Below are positions 6,401 to 7,579 of a stretch of DNA of 7,579 nucleotides, piece after piece. The position numbers and the translations under genes are program-made. The stretch is from Thermomicrobiales bacterium (GTDB lineage Bacteria; Chloroflexota; Chloroflexia; Thermomicrobiales; UBA6265), in the NCBI GenBank assembly GCA_030446955.1, contig JAUJMG010000184.1:1-7579 (forward strand). The letters run 5' to 3'. The notes beneath the pieces were generated by a model. The model ran no database searches. It worked only from the letters and a program-made list of their open reading frames with translations, and had not been told where the DNA came from. How positions within the stretch are numbered: position 1 is the stretch's first letter; the number at the start of each line of letters is the position of its first letter.

Positions 6401-7579
6401 AGTAAGTCCAGCCACTTCAAGGGATTGGCGAGGATCAGGTCGGTCTTGACGTGGACCTGTTGGCAGCCAAGATACGTGTCCTTGAGGTTGTACATCAGTA
6501 TTGTGCCGACGTGGTCGACGGGCATCCAGTTGAGCGTGACGTCGTCGGGGGTATGGCCATCGAACTGGCGCACGGCGTGGACGTGGGCGACGATCGAGCG
6601 GTGCACCTCCTGGATGCACTTCGGGACGCCGGTGCTTCCCGACGTGAGCTGAAGGAAAGCCACATCGTCGGGTTGGCTGTGGTGAATGCGGCCGGTCGGC
6701 GGGCTGTCCTTGAGCTCGTCGACCGGGAGGATGGTAAGGCCGTCCATCGGCAGCAGCCGCGCGAGCCCGGCGAGCGGCTCGACCAGGTGGCGGCTGGTCA
6801 GGATGGGGGGATGGCCCAACAGCTCCCATGCGCTGAATAGCTTGTCGACGACGCCGTTGCGTTCGGCGTAAGACGGGGCCACGGCGACCGTGGCCGGGGC
6901 GATGCCACCCAGGATGCAGGCCCAGAAAGCTGGGTAGTGATCCTCGAGCGCGTCTACTTGCAGGATGACCCGGTCGCCGGGCCGGAGGCCCCGCTCCTGC
7001 AGTCCGGCCAGGATGCGCCTGGCCCGGTCGAGCAGCGTAGCATAGCTCTGGAACGTCTCTGAGCCGTCGGATCGGACGTAGGTGATGCCCTTGTCCGCGT
7101 GCTCGGTCGCGTTCCGGAGGAGTGCCTCGGTGAGGGTTTCGGGTGCGTCGTCCGGGACGGTGAGCGGCCCCCCGTCGGCCAGCGCCATGGGCCGGCCCTC
7201 CTCCTTCGCGGTGATCGAGTCGTTCAGGCTCGCGGCCGGTCCGGCCGCTGACGCCGCTGGTGTCTGCTCGGGGAGCAGGTCGTCCAGGTGCAACGGGGGG
7301 AAGCGCCGGACCTTCTCTTCCGCGATGAGGGCGACCTGATCGACATCCGGGAGCGACTCTAGATGCTGCTCCCAGCGCCGCATCAGCAGGTCGTCGATCA
7401 CGGGCAGCCGGCAGAGGGCCCGCTCGTCTATCTGGCCCGTCCGGGCGAGCGGCAGGGCAGAGACCGAAACGTACGCGCTCGGGACCAGTGCCTCGGGCAG
7501 CCTCGCGCGGAGGGGCTCCCGCAGCCACTCCGGCGAGAACGGCCCCGAGAGGACGACGTAGGCCACCAGCGTCGTGTCG
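3436..7579 (-). CDS. NRPS-type megasynthase: A-sub - FAAL-like - KR - pseudo-A-sub - PCP (5' end outside window)
   Basis: 1380 residues, counted from the first whole codon (7578); the frame is open to the right edge. Residues 1-55 are an A-domain small subdomain (LVAYVV, LVPSAYV) whose A10 motif reads LPLARTGQIDERAL, with Gln for the catalytic Lys. No carrier domain follows it. Residues about 130-700 are a fatty-acyl-AMP-ligase-like domain: LTSGSTGVPKC (311-321), LNWMPVDHVG, YGGAETC (464-470), SLGDLGF, TGREKETIRVRG, and PKTTSGKIQR with Lys684. Residues about 715-950 are the structural half of a ketoreductase and about 955-1200 the catalytic half: TGGLGGVAS for NADPH, Lys1082, Ser1106, Tyr1119, Asn1123. 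Residues about 1215-1275 resemble another A small subdomain (LPLTEAGAVDRTRL, no Lys). A PCP follows (DNFFDLGGYSL, phosphopantetheine Ser1319), then the tail GFEDVEEGRL. I infer that it loads a carboxylic acid, possibly a keto acid, reduces it, and hands it to the C domain encoded downstream. The exact substrate is unknown. Confidence 0.95.
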   Translation of the reverse strand, partial: DTTLVAYVVLSGPFSPEWLREPLRARLPEALVPSAYVSVSALPLARTGQIDERALCRLPVIDDLLMRRWEQHLESLPDVDQVALIAEEKVRRFPPLHLDDLLPEQTPAASAAGPAASLNDSITAKEEGRPMALADGGPLTVPDDAPETLTEALLRNATEHADKGITYVRSDGSETFQSYATLLDRARRILAGLQERGLRPGDRVILQVDALEDHYPAFWACILGGIAPATVAVAPSYAERNGVVDKLFSAWELLGHPPILTSRHLVEPLAGLARLLPMDGLTILPVDELKDSPPTGRIHHSQPDDVAFLQLTSGSTGVPKCIQEVHRSIVAHVHAVRQFDGHTPDDVTLNWMPVDHVGTILMYNLKDTYLGCQQVHVKTDLILANPLKWLDLLEAQGVNYTWSPNFGYKLVANQLAKATGRRWDLSRMRFFMNAGEQVTLPVARDFLTRVAPFGVSERAMQPAYGGAETCTRITCHNHFDVRTGARRFLKSSLEGRLQETDGDDSTTTTFIDLGPPIPGVQLRIVDRNNELLPEGVIGRLQIKGPVVTPGYLDNEAADREAFVGDGWLSLGDLGFILDGRLSLTGREKETIRVRGATFYSHEIEDVVNAVEGVEPTFVGTCAIADPATGTEGFAVFFVPKAEATEDAVELVRTIRARVAASLGVSPTYVVPLATEDFPKTTSGKIQRGQLKEAFEAGRFRDTLKALDVALENANTLPDWFYRRVWRRREPLDAARVVGQTLVLLDRSGLGTSLAERARRDGRPWVEVEAGPAFEKLDRNRYRIDPGSPADHQRLLATLAQDGISVEEVVHLWSYGANAGEITDLHTLEAAQERGACSLLFLLQALAGGRSPDQTVRLLVVSSHAQPVLPTDGVACEQGPLLGLVRTAPQEWPWLECRHVDFQADDLEADADAVLRELRAVTAEGEVAYRDGQRWVPRLEHVDLRREQARPLPFERGGLYLVTGGLGGVASEVAAYLLEQHEARLLLVGRTPLPEPEVWDTEARSDTVAGRIAAYRALEQLGGEVLYRSTDVADPDRLRAVVAEAETRWGRPLDGIIHLAGKFEERLLAEETRETFMANLRPKLQGTWALHELVKDRPDCAFITFSSANGLFGAFGAGAYAAANAFLDSFAHYRLRAGLPSACFAWSLWEGLGMARDYPLEKQELSRARGFLPVAPEQGLNSFLAGLHRDHAHLLVGLDATRSHIGRHVEQPAESTRILRAYLTTRNGHAPTVWPDGQEVRDRFGTPTACELVRLPELPLTEAGAVDRTRLAEELGQHATADQATPQTETEHAVARIWQDLLGVPQAGIHDNFFDLGGYSLVATQVVSRISGAFGVELPMRSLFEAPTISQLARVVDDRRETGSSAAKPAIGFEDVEEGRL
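3447..3453 (-). promoter_or_regulatory. Ribosome binding site inside the upstream C-terminal codons
   Basis: GAGGAGG on the minus strand lies 7 bases before the GTG at 3439. It is made of the codons for the Glu-Glu-Gly of the megasynthase tail. With the GTGA overlap of stop and start it shows that the sulfotransferase gene was translationally coupled to the megasynthase, and that the GTG was its original start. Confidence 0.65.

Noticed and set aside
6176..7528. 450-codon minus-strand open frame in another phase
   Set aside because: Out-of-phase shadow of the megasynthase. The composition is Arg/Pro/Ala-rich, and the true frame carries all the ligase motifs.

Overview
The window is a GC-rich piece of a bacterial secondary-metabolite locus. 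Everything I can support is transcribed from the minus strand, so genes run from high to low coordinates. It carries parts of two modular assembly-line genes of the non-ribosomal peptide synthetase (NRPS) type with a wrecked gene between them. The domain styles, and the use of a TubC-type docking domain, fit a large-genome natural-product producer. A myxobacterium is one possibility; a planctomycete, a chloroflexote, a tectomicrobial or a cyanobacterial-type lineage are others. I cannot fix the taxon from the sequence.

Layout in order of transcription. (1) 7579 to 3436 is the 3' part of a megasynthase gene whose start lies outside the window. It encodes the small C-terminal subdomain of an adenylation (A) domain, a fatty-acyl-AMP-ligase-like activating domain, a ketoreductase (KR) with its structural half, a second and degenerate A small subdomain, a peptidyl carrier protein (PCP), and a short acidic tail ending EEGRL. 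(2) 3439 to 2816 is the remains of a PAPS-dependent sulfotransferase gene. Its start overlaps the stop of the previous gene by 4 bases. It carries an in-frame 22-bp x 4 tandem expansion, a large internal deletion, a nonsense codon and about three single-base deletions. (3) 2764 to 1 is the 5' part of a second NRPS gene: an N-terminal TubC-type docking domain, a condensation (C) domain and most of an A domain, running off the left edge of the window.

How the genes work together (inference). The FAAL-like domain activates a carboxylic acid, probably not an ordinary alpha-amino acid, and the acid is loaded on the PCP. The KR reduces a keto group on it. The chain passes by C-terminal tail/TubC docking to the C domain of the next protein, which joins it to a residue chosen by an A domain with a hydrophobic pocket. 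The ancestral pathway probably had a sulfotransferase step encoded between the two; in this genome that gene is dead. The exceptional density of lesions in about 0.6 kb, against about 6.9 kb of flanking intact reading frame, is the most striking feature. Next are the unusual module built around two A subdomains that lack the catalytic lysine, and the near-identical tails (EEGRL/DEGRL) of the megasynthase and the dead sulfotransferase.
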